NCBI GenBank assembly: GCA_963819685.1
Contig: CAWFXI010000002.1
Location: 62,001 to 126,000 of the forward strand
Origin: CAIUGU01 sp963819685
GTDB taxonomy: Bacteria > Pseudomonadota > Gammaproteobacteria > Steroidobacterales > Steroidobacteraceae
Reading direction: 5' to 3'
Length of the DNA: 64,000 nt
This document shows, piece after piece, positions 43,564 to 53,025 of the stretch (positions are counted from its first letter, which is position 1; the number at the start of each line of letters is the position of its first letter). Both the position numbers and the translations under genes were made by a program. The notes under the pieces were generated by a model, which worked only from the letters and a program-made list of their open reading frames with translations, had not been told where the DNA came from and did no database searches.

Positions 43564-45576
43564 ATGCCTAGCCGCCGCGAGCTTGCCAACGCCATTCGTG
43601 CCCTCTCCATGGATGCCGTCCAGGCGGCCAATTCCGGTCATCCCGGCATGCCCATGGGCATGGCGGATATCGCCGAAGTCCTCTGGAACGACAACCTGAA
43701 GCACAATCCGGGGAACCCGCTCTGGTTCGACCGCGACCGGTTTGTGCTGTCGAACGGGCACGGCTCCATGCTGCTCTACTCCGTGCTCCACCTGACGGGT
43801 TATCCGCTCCCGCTCGACCAGTTGCGCAGGTTTCGTCAACTGGGTTCGCACACTGCCGGCCATCCTGAGCGCGACCCCGCGCTCGGCATTGAAACCACCA
43901 CCGGCCCGTTGGGGCAGGGACTGGCCAATGCCGTGGGTATGGCGCTCGCCGAAAAGGTGCTGGCGGCGAATTTCAACCGGCCAGGATTCGACATTGTCGA
44001 CCATCACACATGGGTGTTTCTGGGCGACGGGTGCCTCATGGAGGGCATTTCGCACGAAGCGTGCTCGCTTGCGGGAACGCTCAAGCTCGGCAAGCTGATC
44101 TGCTTCTACGACGACAACGGCATCTCGATCGATGGCGAAGTGCATGGGTGGTTCACCGATGACACTCCGAAGCGATTCGAAGCCTACGGATGGCATGTCG
44201 TGCCGGAGGTCGATGGGCATGATCCCGATTCGATCGCGCGAGCGATTGCGGCAGCGAGGGCAGACAGCCGTCCATCCCTGATCTGCTGCAAGACCATCAT
44301 CGGGTTTGGGGCTCCCAACAAGCAGGGAACAGAATCGACGCATGGCAGTCCGCTGGGAGCCGATGAAGTTGCTGCCGCCCGCAAGGAACTGGGCTGGTCA
44401 TTTCCCCCGTTTGTGATCCCGGATGAGATTCGCGCGGGCTGGAATGCCCTGCAACGCGGTGCCAGTGCCGAGCAGGAATGGCAGCGCCGTTTTGCAGCGT
44501 ACCGTGCGCAGCATCCCGACCTCGCGTCGGAGTTCGAGCGCCGCATGCTGGGTCGTTTCCCGCAAGGGTGGGGTGCGGCGCGGGATGCGTATCTCGCCGA
44601 GGCTCCGCAATCGGGGGCCAGCATTGCGACACGCCAGGCCTCACAACAGGCGCTGAACGCCTTTGGACCGGTGCTGCCGGAGCTGTTCGGTGGCTCTGCC
44701 GATCTGACGCCGTCGAACAATACATTCCGCAAGGATTCCAGGGTGGTGACCGGTGCGGATGCCAGCGGCAACTACGTGCACTTCGGCGTCCGCGAGTTCG
44801 GCATGTCAGCGATCATGAACGGCATGGCGCTGCATGGTGGTTTCATTCCGTACGGCGGCACGTTCCTGGTGTTTTCGGACTATGCCCGCAACGCTTTGCG
44901 CATGGCCGCGTTGATGCGGCTGCGCTCGCTGTTCGTTTTCACCCACGATTCCATCGGTCTCGGCGAGGATGGCCCTACTCACCAGCCAGTCGAGCATGTC
45001 GCCAGCCTCAGGCTCATTCCTGGCATGTCGCTCTGGCGGCCCTGCGACACGATCGAGACTGCGGTGGCCTGGGCCGCGGCGCTTGAACGGACCGACGGTC
45101 CCACCTGCCTCGCTCTGACGCGCCAGGCATTGCCGTTGCAGTTGCGCAGCCTGCAGCAGGTGGCCGATGTCCGTCGCGGCGGGTACGTATTGAGTGATTG
45201 CGGAGAAACGCCAGAATGCATCCTGATCGCCACCGGATCGGAAGTGGCGCTGGCGACGGAAGCAGCGCAGGCGCTGGCAGGGCGGGGTCGAAAGGTTCGG
45301 GTCGTTTCGCTGCCCAACGTCGGTCTGTTCGAGCAGCAGGATCCCGCCTGGCGCGAACGCGTGTTGCCTTCTTCGGTCGCCTGCCGCGTTGTCGTCGAAG
45401 CCGGTGCGCGGGATGGCTGGTGGCGCTACGTCGGTGCGCGGGGTGCGATCATCGGCATGGACACGTTCGGTGCCTCGGCGCCGGCCAAGGAGTTGTTCAA
45501 GCGATTCGGTTTCACGGTCGACAATGTGGTCCGTACCGTGGAGATGATGATCGGCAGCGAGGCCACAAGGCACTAG
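43564..45576 (+). CDS. tkt: Transketolase
   Basis: 670 residues, TPP enzyme of the pentose phosphate pathway. 'RRELANAIRALSMDAVQAANSGHPGMPMGMADIAEVLW', the TPP/Mg site 'GDGCLMEGISHEACSLAG ... YDDNGISIDG', 'HDSIGLGEDGPTHQPVEHVASLR' and the C-terminal domain are complete. Start at ATG 43564, matching the E. coli N-terminus; the frame is open 93 bases further upstream. First gene of tkt-gap-pgk-pyk. Confidence 0.95.
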   Translation: MPSRRELANAIRALSMDAVQAANSGHPGMPMGMADIAEVLWNDNLKHNPGNPLWFDRDRFVLSNGHGSMLLYSVLHLTGYPLPLDQLRRFRQLGSHTAGHPERDPALGIETTTGPLGQGLANAVGMALAEKVLAANFNRPGFDIVDHHTWVFLGDGCLMEGISHEACSLAGTLKLGKLICFYDDNGISIDGEVHGWFTDDTPKRFEAYGWHVVPEVDGHDPDSIARAIAAARADSRPSLICCKTIIGFGAPNKQGTESTHGSPLGADEVAAARKELGWSFPPFVIPDEIRAGWNALQRGASAEQEWQRRFAAYRAQHPDLASEFERRMLGRFPQGWGAARDAYLAEAPQSGASIATRQASQQALNAFGPVLPELFGGSADLTPSNNTFRKDSRVVTGADASGNYVHFGVREFGMSAIMNGMALHGGFIPYGGTFLVFSDYARNALRMAALMRLRSLFVFTHDSIGLGEDGPTHQPVEHVASLRLIPGMSLWRPCDTIETAVAWAAALERTDGPTCLALTRQALPLQLRSLQQVADVRRGGYVLSDCGETPECILIATGSEVALATEAAQALAGRGRKVRVVSLPNVGLFEQQDPAWRERVLPSSVACRVVVEAGARDGWWRYVGARGAIIGMDTFGASAPAKELFKRFGFTVDNVVRTVEMMIGSEATRH

Positions 45577-45689
45577 CAGGCGAAGGCACAGGCCTGCGGC
45601 AGTCGGATCGGCAGCGACGGTGCGTAAGCCTGGATAAGTTCGCCGGCAGCCGAGGCAGTCAGGAATTTCAAAGAGAGGAGCAGCGGAAC

Positions 45690-46706
45690 ATGAGCATCAA
45701 GGTTGGCATCAATGGCTACGGGCGCATCGGGCGAAATGTCCTCAGGGCCCTGTATGAGTCGGGCCGGCAAAAGGAAATCCAGATCGTTGCGATCAATGAT
45801 CTCGGCGATGCCCAGACCAATGCCTACCTGACGCGCAACGATACGGTCCATGGCCGGTTTCGTGGCGATGTCAGCGTCGACGGCGACGCGATGGTCGTCA
45901 ACGGCGACCGCATCAAGGTGCTGGCCGAGCGGGATCCGGCGAAACTGCCCTGGGGCCAGCTCGGTGTGGAAATCGTGCTCGAATGCACGGGCCTGTTCAC
46001 CAGCAAGGCGAAGGCTTCCGGTCACATCGCAGGGGGGGCCAAGAAGGTCATTATCTCTGCTCCGGGCGAGAAGGATGTCGATGCCACGGTCGTCTATGGC
46101 GTCAACCATCAGGTCCTGAAAGCCACTCACACCGTCATTTCCAACGCGTCCTGCACGACGAATTGCCTTGCACCGCTCGTCAAGGTGCTGCACGACAAGA
46201 TCGGCGTCGTGCACGGCGTCATGACCACGATCCACTCGTATACGAACGACCAGGTGCTTACCGACGTCTTCCACAAGGATCTGCGCCGTGCACGGTCGGC
46301 CACGATGTCGATGATCCCGACCAAGACGGGTGCCGCCGCGGCTGTGGGCCTCGTGCTGCCCGAACTGAATGGCAAGCTCGACGGATTTTCAGTACGCGTT
46401 CCGACAATCAACGTGTCGCTTGTGGACCTGACATTCACCGCGGCGCGCGCGACGACAGTCGAAGAGATCAACGCCGCGCTGAAGGCAGCCGCTGCCAGCG
46501 GCCCGCTGAAGGGCATACTGGCGTATACCGATCAGCCGCTTGTGTCGGTCGATTTCAATCACGATCCAGCCTCGTCCACCTATGACGCGACCATGACCAG
46601 GGTAATCGACGGCACGCTGGTCAAGGTGTGCAGCTGGTATGACAACGAGTGGGGATTCAGCAATCGCATGCTGGATACCACTGCGGCGCTGGCAGCGGCC
46701 AAATAG
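45690..46706 (+). CDS. gap: Glyceraldehyde-3-phosphate dehydrogenase, type I
   Basis: 338 residues. 'KVGINGYGRIGRNVLRAL' binds NAD; the active site is 'SNASCTTNCLAPLVKVL'; 'WYDNEWGFSNRMLD' near the end. The residue after 'VAINDLGD' (Asp rather than a basic group in the second strand) favours NAD+. ATG 45690 has GAGAGGAG upstream. The 113 bases after tkt hold no gene. Confidence 0.95.
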   Translation: MSIKVGINGYGRIGRNVLRALYESGRQKEIQIVAINDLGDAQTNAYLTRNDTVHGRFRGDVSVDGDAMVVNGDRIKVLAERDPAKLPWGQLGVEIVLECTGLFTSKAKASGHIAGGAKKVIISAPGEKDVDATVVYGVNHQVLKATHTVISNASCTTNCLAPLVKVLHDKIGVVHGVMTTIHSYTNDQVLTDVFHKDLRRARSATMSMIPTKTGAAAAVGLVLPELNGKLDGFSVRVPTINVSLVDLTFTAARATTVEEINAALKAAAASGPLKGILAYTDQPLVSVDFNHDPASSTYDATMTRVIDGTLVKVCSWYDNEWGFSNRMLDTTAALAAAK

Positions 46707-46733
46707 CGCGGGCATTTCTGCCGGAGTCCGCCA

Positions 46734-47933
46734 ATGACCTTTCTGCGCATGACCGACCTCGATCTCAAGGGCAAGCGTCTGCTGATCCGTCAGGACCTCA
46801 ACGTGCCCGTGCAGGACGGAGTCGTGACGAGCGATGCGCGCATCCGCGCTTCCCTGCCGACGCTGCAGGCCGCGCGGGATGCCGGCGCGCGCGTACTCGT
46901 GATGTCGCATCTCGGCCGACCCGAAGAAGGCGTCGTTGATGCGGAGTTCTCGCTGGCGCCGGTGGCGCAGCGACTGTCCGAGCTGCTTGGCTTCAAGGTG
47001 CGGTTCGAGAAGAACTGGCTCGAAGGTGTCACGGCTGCGCCGGGCGAAATCGTGCTGCTCGAGAATGTCCGTTTCAACAAGGGCGAAAAGAAGGACAACG
47101 AGGTGCTGGCGCGGAAGCTTGCAGCGTTGTGCGATATCTTTGTCATGGACGCGTTCGGCACTGCGCACAGGGCTGAAGCCAGTACTCACGGTGTCGCGCG
47201 TTTTGCGCCCGTTGCCTGTGCAGGGCCGCTGCTTGCAGGAGAACTCGTCGCGCTTGAAACCGCCCTCAAGAATCCGCGGCGGCCGCTGGTCGCCATCGTC
47301 GGCGGATCGAAGGTGTCGACCAAACTGACCATCCTCGAAAGCCTCCTCGCCAAGGTGGACCAGCTGATCGTTGGTGGCGGGATCGCCAATACCTTCATCG
47401 CAGCCGGTGGGTCGCCTGTCGGCAAGTCGCTGTATGAAGCAGACATGGTGCCGATTGCCGGCAAGCTGCTCGCGCGGTCAAAGGAGCTTGGAGTCGGGAT
47501 TCCCGTGCCCACCGACGTCGTGGTTGCCACTGAGTTCGCTGCCTCTGCCGAGGCGGATGTCGTCCCGGTTGCCGCGGTTGCGGCGAACCAGATGATTCTG
47601 GATATCGGTCCGGATACCGCAGAACGCTTCGCGCGCATCCTGGCCACTGCGGGTACCATCGTGTGGAACGGCCCCGTGGGCGTGTTTGAGTTCGACCAGT
47701 TCGGTGAAGGTACGCGTGTCCTTGCCCAGGCCATTGCCCGCAGCCCGGCGTTTTCCATCGCGGGCGGCGGCGATACGCTTGCTGCCATCGAAAAATACCG
47801 CATCGGCGATGACATCTCCTATATCTCGACCGGGGGCGGGGCGTTCCTGGAATTTCTCGAGGGCAAGACATTGCCTGCGGTAGCGGTGCTGGAGGAGCGG
47901 GCCCGGGAAAAGGGGACAGCGGACAGAGGCTAG
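46734..47933 (+). CDS. pgk: Phosphoglycerate kinase
   Basis: 399 residues. 'LLIRQDLNVPVQDGVV', 'VMSHLGRPEEG', 'VGGSKVSTKL', 'GGGIANTFI' and the C-terminal 'GGGDTLAAIEKY ... ISTGGGAFLEFLEGK' are all standard. The last residues (EKGTADRG) come from a short GGACAG-type duplication and resemble the repeat-derived tails of kdkA and lpxL, though no full element is present. Makes ATP from 1,3-bisphosphoglycerate. Confidence 0.95.
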   Translation: MTFLRMTDLDLKGKRLLIRQDLNVPVQDGVVTSDARIRASLPTLQAARDAGARVLVMSHLGRPEEGVVDAEFSLAPVAQRLSELLGFKVRFEKNWLEGVTAAPGEIVLLENVRFNKGEKKDNEVLARKLAALCDIFVMDAFGTAHRAEASTHGVARFAPVACAGPLLAGELVALETALKNPRRPLVAIVGGSKVSTKLTILESLLAKVDQLIVGGGIANTFIAAGGSPVGKSLYEADMVPIAGKLLARSKELGVGIPVPTDVVVATEFAASAEADVVPVAAVAANQMILDIGPDTAERFARILATAGTIVWNGPVGVFEFDQFGEGTRVLAQAIARSPAFSIAGGGDTLAAIEKYRIGDDISYISTGGGAFLEFLEGKTLPAVAVLEERAREKGTADRG

Positions 47934-48014
47934 TCTGCGGCCTCAAGTTCCGTTCCAGGTCGTCTACACTAGACCTGATCGCCAGTTAGCAACATCGTTC
48001 CTCGTAAGGTATCC

Positions 48015-49445
48015 ATGCTCCGCCGCACCAAGATTCTGACGACGCTGGGCCCTGCAACCGACAACCCGAAGGTGATGGCCGAGATGATCCGCGCCGGTGC
48101 GGATGTCGTGCGCGTCAACTTTTCGCACGGCAAGGCGGAAGAGCATGCCCATCGCGTCCGCCTTGTACGTGAAGCGGCGCTGGCTGTCGGCAAGTGGGTC
48201 GGCGTGCTCGGCGACCTGCAGGGACCCAAGATCCGCATTGAACGATTTGCCGAGGGTCGCGTGGTGCTGTCCGAGGGCGCTGAGTTCGCCCTGGACGTTT
48301 CGTTGAACACGGACGACGGTACGGCGCGCGCTGTGGGTGTCGCTTACAAGACACTCCCGAAGGATGTGCACGCGGGCGATGTGCTGTTGCTCAATGACGG
48401 GCAGATCGTACTCGATGTGGTCAGCGTCAATGGACCGCGAATCGAAACCCGCGTCGTGGTGGGTGGCGAACTGTCCGATCACAAGGGGATCAATCGGCAG
48501 GGTGGCGGACTTTCGGCGGGGGCCCTGACCGACAAGGATCGCGCCGACGTACGACTTGCCGCCCAGCTGGGGGTTGATTACCTCGCGGTTTCGTTTGTCC
48601 GCAATGCGGAGGATATGGAAGAGGCTCGTGCCCTGCTGCGGGCTGCCGGCAGCAATGCACGCCTGGTCGCGAAAATCGAACGCAGCGAAGCCATCACCAA
48701 TCTGCGCGAAATTGCCCGCGCCAGCGATGTTGTCATGGTGGCCCGCGGTGATCTTGGCGTTGAAATGGGCTACGCGGAACTTACTGGTCTGCAGAAGCAG
48801 ATCATTGCGGAGACCCGTCGGCAGAACCGGGTGGTCATCACCGCCACCCAGATGATGGAGTCCATGATCACAAACCCCATTCCGACGCGCGCCGAGGTGT
48901 CGGACGTCGCCAATGCGGTCATGGATGGCACCGATGCCGTGATGCTTTCAGGTGAAAGTGCAGTGGGCAAGTACCCGGTCAAGGCTGTCGAAGCCATGGC
49001 CCAGGTCATTCTCGGCGCCGAGAAGTACGATATCGCCAATCAGGCGGTCCGCCATCGGGTTGAATCCGATTTCACCCGCACGGACGAGGCGATTGCGATG
49101 GCTGTGATGTATACCGCCAATCACCTGCACGTGAAGGCGATCGTCGCGCTCACCGAGTCCGGCTCCACTCCGTTGTGGATGTCGCGTATCCGTTCGGACA
49201 TTCCGATCTATGCGTTCACTCGTCACGAAGAAACGCGCTGCAGGGTGACGCTCTATCGGGGCGTCTATCCCGTGCCTTTCGATATCACGCAGCCGAGTCC
49301 GGAAATCGTCTATCCCGCTATTTTCCGTACACTGATCGACAAGCATCTCGTTGCAGTCGGCGACAGAATCATCGTGACGAAGGGCGAATTCTCCGGCATT
49401 TCCGGCAAGACGAACTCGATGAAGATCCTGGAAGTGAGGCTCTGA
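48015..49445 (+). CDS. pyk: Pyruvate kinase
   Basis: 476 residues. 'RRTKILTTLGPATD', 'RVNFSHG', 'GDLQGPKIRI', 'KIERSEAITNL', 'MVARGDLGVEMG' and 'ATQMMESMI' (active site) are in place; the C-terminal domain is complete. Last gene of the tkt-gap-pgk-pyk run. There is no fba behind it. Confidence 0.95.
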   Translation: MLRRTKILTTLGPATDNPKVMAEMIRAGADVVRVNFSHGKAEEHAHRVRLVREAALAVGKWVGVLGDLQGPKIRIERFAEGRVVLSEGAEFALDVSLNTDDGTARAVGVAYKTLPKDVHAGDVLLLNDGQIVLDVVSVNGPRIETRVVVGGELSDHKGINRQGGGLSAGALTDKDRADVRLAAQLGVDYLAVSFVRNAEDMEEARALLRAAGSNARLVAKIERSEAITNLREIARASDVVMVARGDLGVEMGYAELTGLQKQIIAETRRQNRVVITATQMMESMITNPIPTRAEVSDVANAVMDGTDAVMLSGESAVGKYPVKAVEAMAQVILGAEKYDIANQAVRHRVESDFTRTDEAIAMAVMYTANHLHVKAIVALTESGSTPLWMSRIRSDIPIYAFTRHEETRCRVTLYRGVYPVPFDITQPSPEIVYPAIFRTLIDKHLVAVGDRIIVTKGEFSGISGKTNSMKILEVRL

Positions 49446-49453
49446 AGAGGGGC

Positions 49454-49566
49454 AGCTACGGGCTTCCGGCATCCGGCTTCGGTCAGAGCCTCAGATCAGA
49501 GGGCACGCAGAACCTGAGTAAACGGATTGATCTCTTTTGCTGTAGCCGGTAGCCTGTAGCTCTATC
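49454..49566. repeat. Heptad inverted element E (GGCTTCC / TGTAGCC units)
   Basis: Left arm 49454-49481: AGCTACG, GGCTTCC, GGCATCC, GGCTTCG. Right arm 49539-49566: GCTGTAG, CCGGTAG, CCTGTAG, CTCTATC. The centre contains CCTC-AGATCA-GAGG, the same AGATCA loop as element D. It lies between the convergent pyk and peroxiredoxin genes; the right arm touches the peroxiredoxin stop codon. Confidence 0.8.
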
Positions 49567-50116
49567 CTGCTTTCTGCTTTGCCATCAGTGTCTTCAGATC
49601 CGCAATCACCATCGCGGAATGACCTTCAGGTTTGACGTCGAGGTAGTGCCTGGCGATTCGCCCCTCGGGGTCGACGAGAAAGGTCTCGCGCTTCGCGACT
49701 GCCATGATCCCGAACAGCCTGGTCAGCACTCCATAGTCCGTTGCTGTCTTTCGGGTGCTGTCGGCCAGGATCCTGAAGGGCAGGCCGTGCTTCTCCGCAA
49801 ATTCCCTGTGCGAAGCGACGTCGTCTACGCTGATGCCGAGGATCACTGCTCCGAGTTCGCGGAACGCGAAGATGTTGTCGCGAAAGTCGCAAGCCTGGGT
49901 GGTGCAGCCAGGGGTTTGATCCTTTGGGTAGAAGTACAGCGCTACCCACTTGCCTCGATACTGCTCGAGCGTATGCCAGTCCCCATTCTGATCCTGCAGA
50001 CGGAAGTCCGGTGCGGCAGTCCCCAGCGTTGGGCCGGCCCCGAATGCGACACTGCAGCAGACGAACAGGGCGGCGAGTCCGGACAGCATCGACCTGCGAC
50101 TATTGATTCCCTTCAT
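49562..50116 (-). CDS. Exported peroxiredoxin, BCP/PrxQ type
   Basis: 184 residues. A signal peptide (RRSMLSGLAALFVCCSVAFGAG) suggests a periplasmic location. The peroxidatic site 'DQTPGCTTQACDFRDN' has a second Cys five residues after the first, as in PrxQ with an intramolecular disulfide. 'VILGISVDDVASHREFAEKHGLPFRILAD' and 'RETFLVDPEGRIARHY' follow. Reduces peroxides at a thioredoxin-like partner's expense. Start ATG 50116. Confidence 0.9.
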   Translation of the reverse strand: MKGINSRRSMLSGLAALFVCCSVAFGAGPTLGTAAPDFRLQDQNGDWHTLEQYRGKWVALYFYPKDQTPGCTTQACDFRDNIFAFRELGAVILGISVDDVASHREFAEKHGLPFRILADSTRKTATDYGVLTRLFGIMAVAKRETFLVDPEGRIARHYLDVKPEGHSAMVIADLKTLMAKQKAG

Positions 50117-50238
50117 GGCTCCGTTCCGTTCCGTCCGTTCTGAATGACCAATCACACTTTGCTCCGATTTACTCGGGGTCGCGCGCGGGCGCGCCCCGGT
50201 CCTGTGCCATACTAATCGCGCAACGTGCAGCAATTCCA

Positions 50239-51474
50239 ATGACTTTCGCCACCTCGAAACCTGGAGGGACTGTCCAACCGAGCGGCGTGCCGGGGCTGGT
50301 CCTTGCCGGTGGCGGAGCGCGAGCCGCGTATCAGGTCGGGGTCCTGAAAGCGATTGCCGAGCTGCTTCCGGCTCATGCGGCCACACCGTTTCCTGTCGTT
50401 TCAGGTACCTCGGCGGGCGCCATCAACGCGACGGAACTGGCCATCCATGCACATCGGTTCCGGCTGGCCGTCGGCAATCTCGAGCGCGTCTGGCGGAACT
50501 TCCATGTCGGTCAGGTGTTCAAGGCCGACAGTGCCAGCATGTTGCGCGCCGGCACGCGCTGGCTGATCGCGGTGATGTCGGGAGGCTGGCTCCTGCCACC
50601 GCCGAAATCGCTGCTTGATAACTCGCCGTTGCGCAGCCTGCTGCGAAATAACTATGACTTCGGCTGCATCCGGCAATCCATCGACGCGGGGCACCTGAGG
50701 TCCATAGCAATCTCGGCATCAGGCTATTCGAGCGCACGATCCGTCGCGTTCTTCGAGGCCCAGCCGAATGTCGGGTCGTGGGCCAGGGTGCAGCGCGCGG
50801 GACAGCCCTGCACGCTGACGCTGGACCATCTGATGGCCAGCGTCGCCGTCCCGTTCCTGTTTCCGCCCGTGTTGATGGCGAACGAATTTTTCGGCGATGG
50901 CTCGATGCGCCAGGCAACCCCGTTCAGCGCCGCCATTCACCTGGGCGCCGATCGACTGCTGGTCATAGGCACTCGCAGCTCCGGTCCACGCCTGGCACCG
51001 GCCATGCCCACGGCCCCCAGTTTCGGCCAGATTTTCGGGTACATGCTCGATGCGCTGTTTACCGATGGCCTCTATACGGACATGGAGCGACTGATGCAGA
51101 TCAACCACATGATCGAGCAGGTCGAGCAACAGAGTGGGCAGGAGGCTCGCAGCGCCCGGGGCGTGGAAATGCGCCGGATCGGCATGATGGTCATCCTGCC
51201 CAGCAGGGATCCTTCGGAGATCGCCAGAGCCCACCTCGGGTCATTGCCGAGAACATTGCGTATTCTGCTGCGCTCCATGGGGGCGCTCAATGCTTCCGGT
51301 GGGCAGCTGATGAGCTACCTGATGTTCGAGGCCGGTTATACCCGTGAACTGATTTCACTCGGCTACCACGACGCCCTGACGAGGCGTGAACAGATTGCGG
51401 CCTTTCTGCACGGCGATGAAGCCCTGCCGACGGGCGCAACGACCATCCTGCGCCGCCTCTCGACCACGGAGTGA
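50239..51474 (+). CDS. Patatin-like phospholipase
   Basis: 411 residues. The Ser-Asp catalytic dyad is visible: oxyanion loop 'LAGGGARAAYQVGVLKA', nucleophile 'VSGTSAGAINA' (G-x-S-x-G), and the Asp motif 'FFGDGSMRQATPFSAAI'. No signal peptide. C-terminal helices after residue 270 are typical of this bacterial subgroup. Substrate lipid unknown. Divergent from the peroxiredoxin gene. Confidence 0.88.
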   Translation: MTFATSKPGGTVQPSGVPGLVLAGGGARAAYQVGVLKAIAELLPAHAATPFPVVSGTSAGAINATELAIHAHRFRLAVGNLERVWRNFHVGQVFKADSASMLRAGTRWLIAVMSGGWLLPPPKSLLDNSPLRSLLRNNYDFGCIRQSIDAGHLRSIAISASGYSSARSVAFFEAQPNVGSWARVQRAGQPCTLTLDHLMASVAVPFLFPPVLMANEFFGDGSMRQATPFSAAIHLGADRLLVIGTRSSGPRLAPAMPTAPSFGQIFGYMLDALFTDGLYTDMERLMQINHMIEQVEQQSGQEARSARGVEMRRIGMMVILPSRDPSEIARAHLGSLPRTLRILLRSMGALNASGGQLMSYLMFEAGYTRELISLGYHDALTRREQIAAFLHGDEALPTGATTILRRLSTTE

Positions 51475-51521
51475 TACGGAAAAACGGCGCGGACAGTCTT
51501 GCGCATCATCCCGCTGATCAG

Positions 51522-52868
51522 TCAGGTCAGAAACAGCGTTCCCAGCCCCAGCAACGATGCGAAGCCGACGGTGTCGGTGACGGTGGTCAGGATGACGCCG
51601 CCTGCCAGGGCCGGGTCGATGCCCAACCGCTTGAGCGTCAGAGGCACACCAACGCCCGCAAGGGAGGCAGCCAGCAGATTGATGACGAGCGCTGCGAAGA
51701 TGATGAGTCCTATCTGCCACTGACCGAACCACAAGCCGGCGGCCACACCAACGACGGTTGCCAGCAACGTGCCGTTCAGCAAGGCCACGGCGACTTCCCG
51801 GATCAGCAGCCAGCGGGCGTTAGCCTGCTCCACCTGCCCCAGGGCCAGGCCCCGAATGATCAGTACCAGCGTCTGGCTGCCGGCAATGCCACCCATGCTG
51901 GCAACGATCGGCATGAGAATGGCGAGCGCCACCACTTTCTCGATCGTGGCCTCGAACAGCCCGACGACATTGGCCGCGAGCACGGCCGTCGCGAGGTTTA
52001 CGCTGAGCCACACTGCACGTCGTCGCACGCTTGGGATGACGCCCGCAAACATGTCGGCATCTTCGCCGAGGCCGGCCATGCTCATGACCGAGTGGTCCGC
52101 TTCCTCGCGGATGACGTCGACGACGTCATCGATCGTAATACGGCCGAGCAGCCTGCCATCGCTGCTGACCACAGCAGCCGATACGAGGTCCCGATCTTCG
52201 AACAGCTTGGCCACCTCGTTTGCAGGCGTGTCAGGCGAAATGCCGGCGACGGTGGCATCCAGCGTATCCGCCACCGTGCGCTCCGGTTCATCGGTCAGCA
52301 GGCGCGTAATGTCGAGCGCTCCCAGGTACTGATCGTACCGGTTCACCACGAAGAGCCGGTCCGTGCGTACGGGCAATTCGCCCCGCATGCGCAGATACCG
52401 CAGGACCACCTCGAGCGTCACGTCGGGGCGGACGCTGACGGTGTCCAGATTCATGAGGCCGCCTGCGCTGTCTTCCGAGTACGCCAGTACGGCAGTGAGC
52501 CGGTCGCGGTCCTGGGTATCCATCGACCGCAACACCTGCTGGTTCACGGCTTCAGGCAGGTCACCTATCAGGTCCGCGAGGTCATCAACCTCGAGATCCT
52601 CAGTGGCGGCAATCAGCTCCTCGGCATCCATGCCGCTCATCAACTCGGCTCGCACTTCCTCGTTGAGCTCGATGAGGACATCGCCTTCGATCTCCGGGGC
52701 CACGAATTCCCAGACGATTTCACGCCGCGCCGGCGGCAGGGACTCGATGAGCGACGCGATTTCCGCGGGATGCAGTGAATTGACCAGGCGATCCGCATGG
52801 CGCATCGCGCCTTGCTCGAGCGCTTCGCGCAATGCGGCGAGCCGGCTGGTTTTCGGGGCGTCGGTCAT
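51522..52868 (-). CDS. mgtE: Magnesium transporter MgtE
   Basis: 448 residues. Cytosolic MgtE-N domain (HPAEIASLIESLP...), a CBS pair (EDSAGGLMNLDTVSVRPD, ITIDDVVDVIREEADHSVM), then five membrane helices with 'VNLATAVLAANVVGLFEATIEK' and 'MPIVASMGGIAGSQTLVLIIRGLALG' (selectivity region). Mg2+ binding between N and CBS domains gates the channel. ATG 52868. Confidence 0.93.
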   Translation of the reverse strand: MTDAPKTSRLAALREALEQGAMRHADRLVNSLHPAEIASLIESLPPARREIVWEFVAPEIEGDVLIELNEEVRAELMSGMDAEELIAATEDLEVDDLADLIGDLPEAVNQQVLRSMDTQDRDRLTAVLAYSEDSAGGLMNLDTVSVRPDVTLEVVLRYLRMRGELPVRTDRLFVVNRYDQYLGALDITRLLTDEPERTVADTLDATVAGISPDTPANEVAKLFEDRDLVSAAVVSSDGRLLGRITIDDVVDVIREEADHSVMSMAGLGEDADMFAGVIPSVRRRAVWLSVNLATAVLAANVVGLFEATIEKVVALAILMPIVASMGGIAGSQTLVLIIRGLALGQVEQANARWLLIREVAVALLNGTLLATVVGVAAGLWFGQWQIGLIIFAALVINLLAASLAGVGVPLTLKRLGIDPALAGGVILTTVTDTVGFASLLGLGTLFLT

Positions 52869-52926
52869 GGGCGGGCCGTCAGAGTGGGACGGCGCGCAGT
52901 GTAGCGATGCCAAGTGACCGAAGAAA

Positions 52927-53025
52927 GGTTACAGGCTACAAGTCACAGCCAGAATGAAATCAGAACAAAGCGGAGCTCAAATAAGCGTCTCCGCCTCTCT
53001 CACCTGTAGCCCGTAGCCTGTAGCC
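52927..53025. repeat. Heptad inverted element F (GGCTACA / TGTAGCC units)
   Basis: Left arm 52927-52947: GGTTACA, GGCTACA, AGTCACA. Right arm 53005-53025: TGTAGCC, CGTAGCC, TGTAGCC. The centre contains AATCAGAACA and an inner hairpin GCGGAG/CTCCGC. The right arm ends in the rapZ stop codon. Between tandem minus-strand genes rapZ and mgtE. Confidence 0.82.
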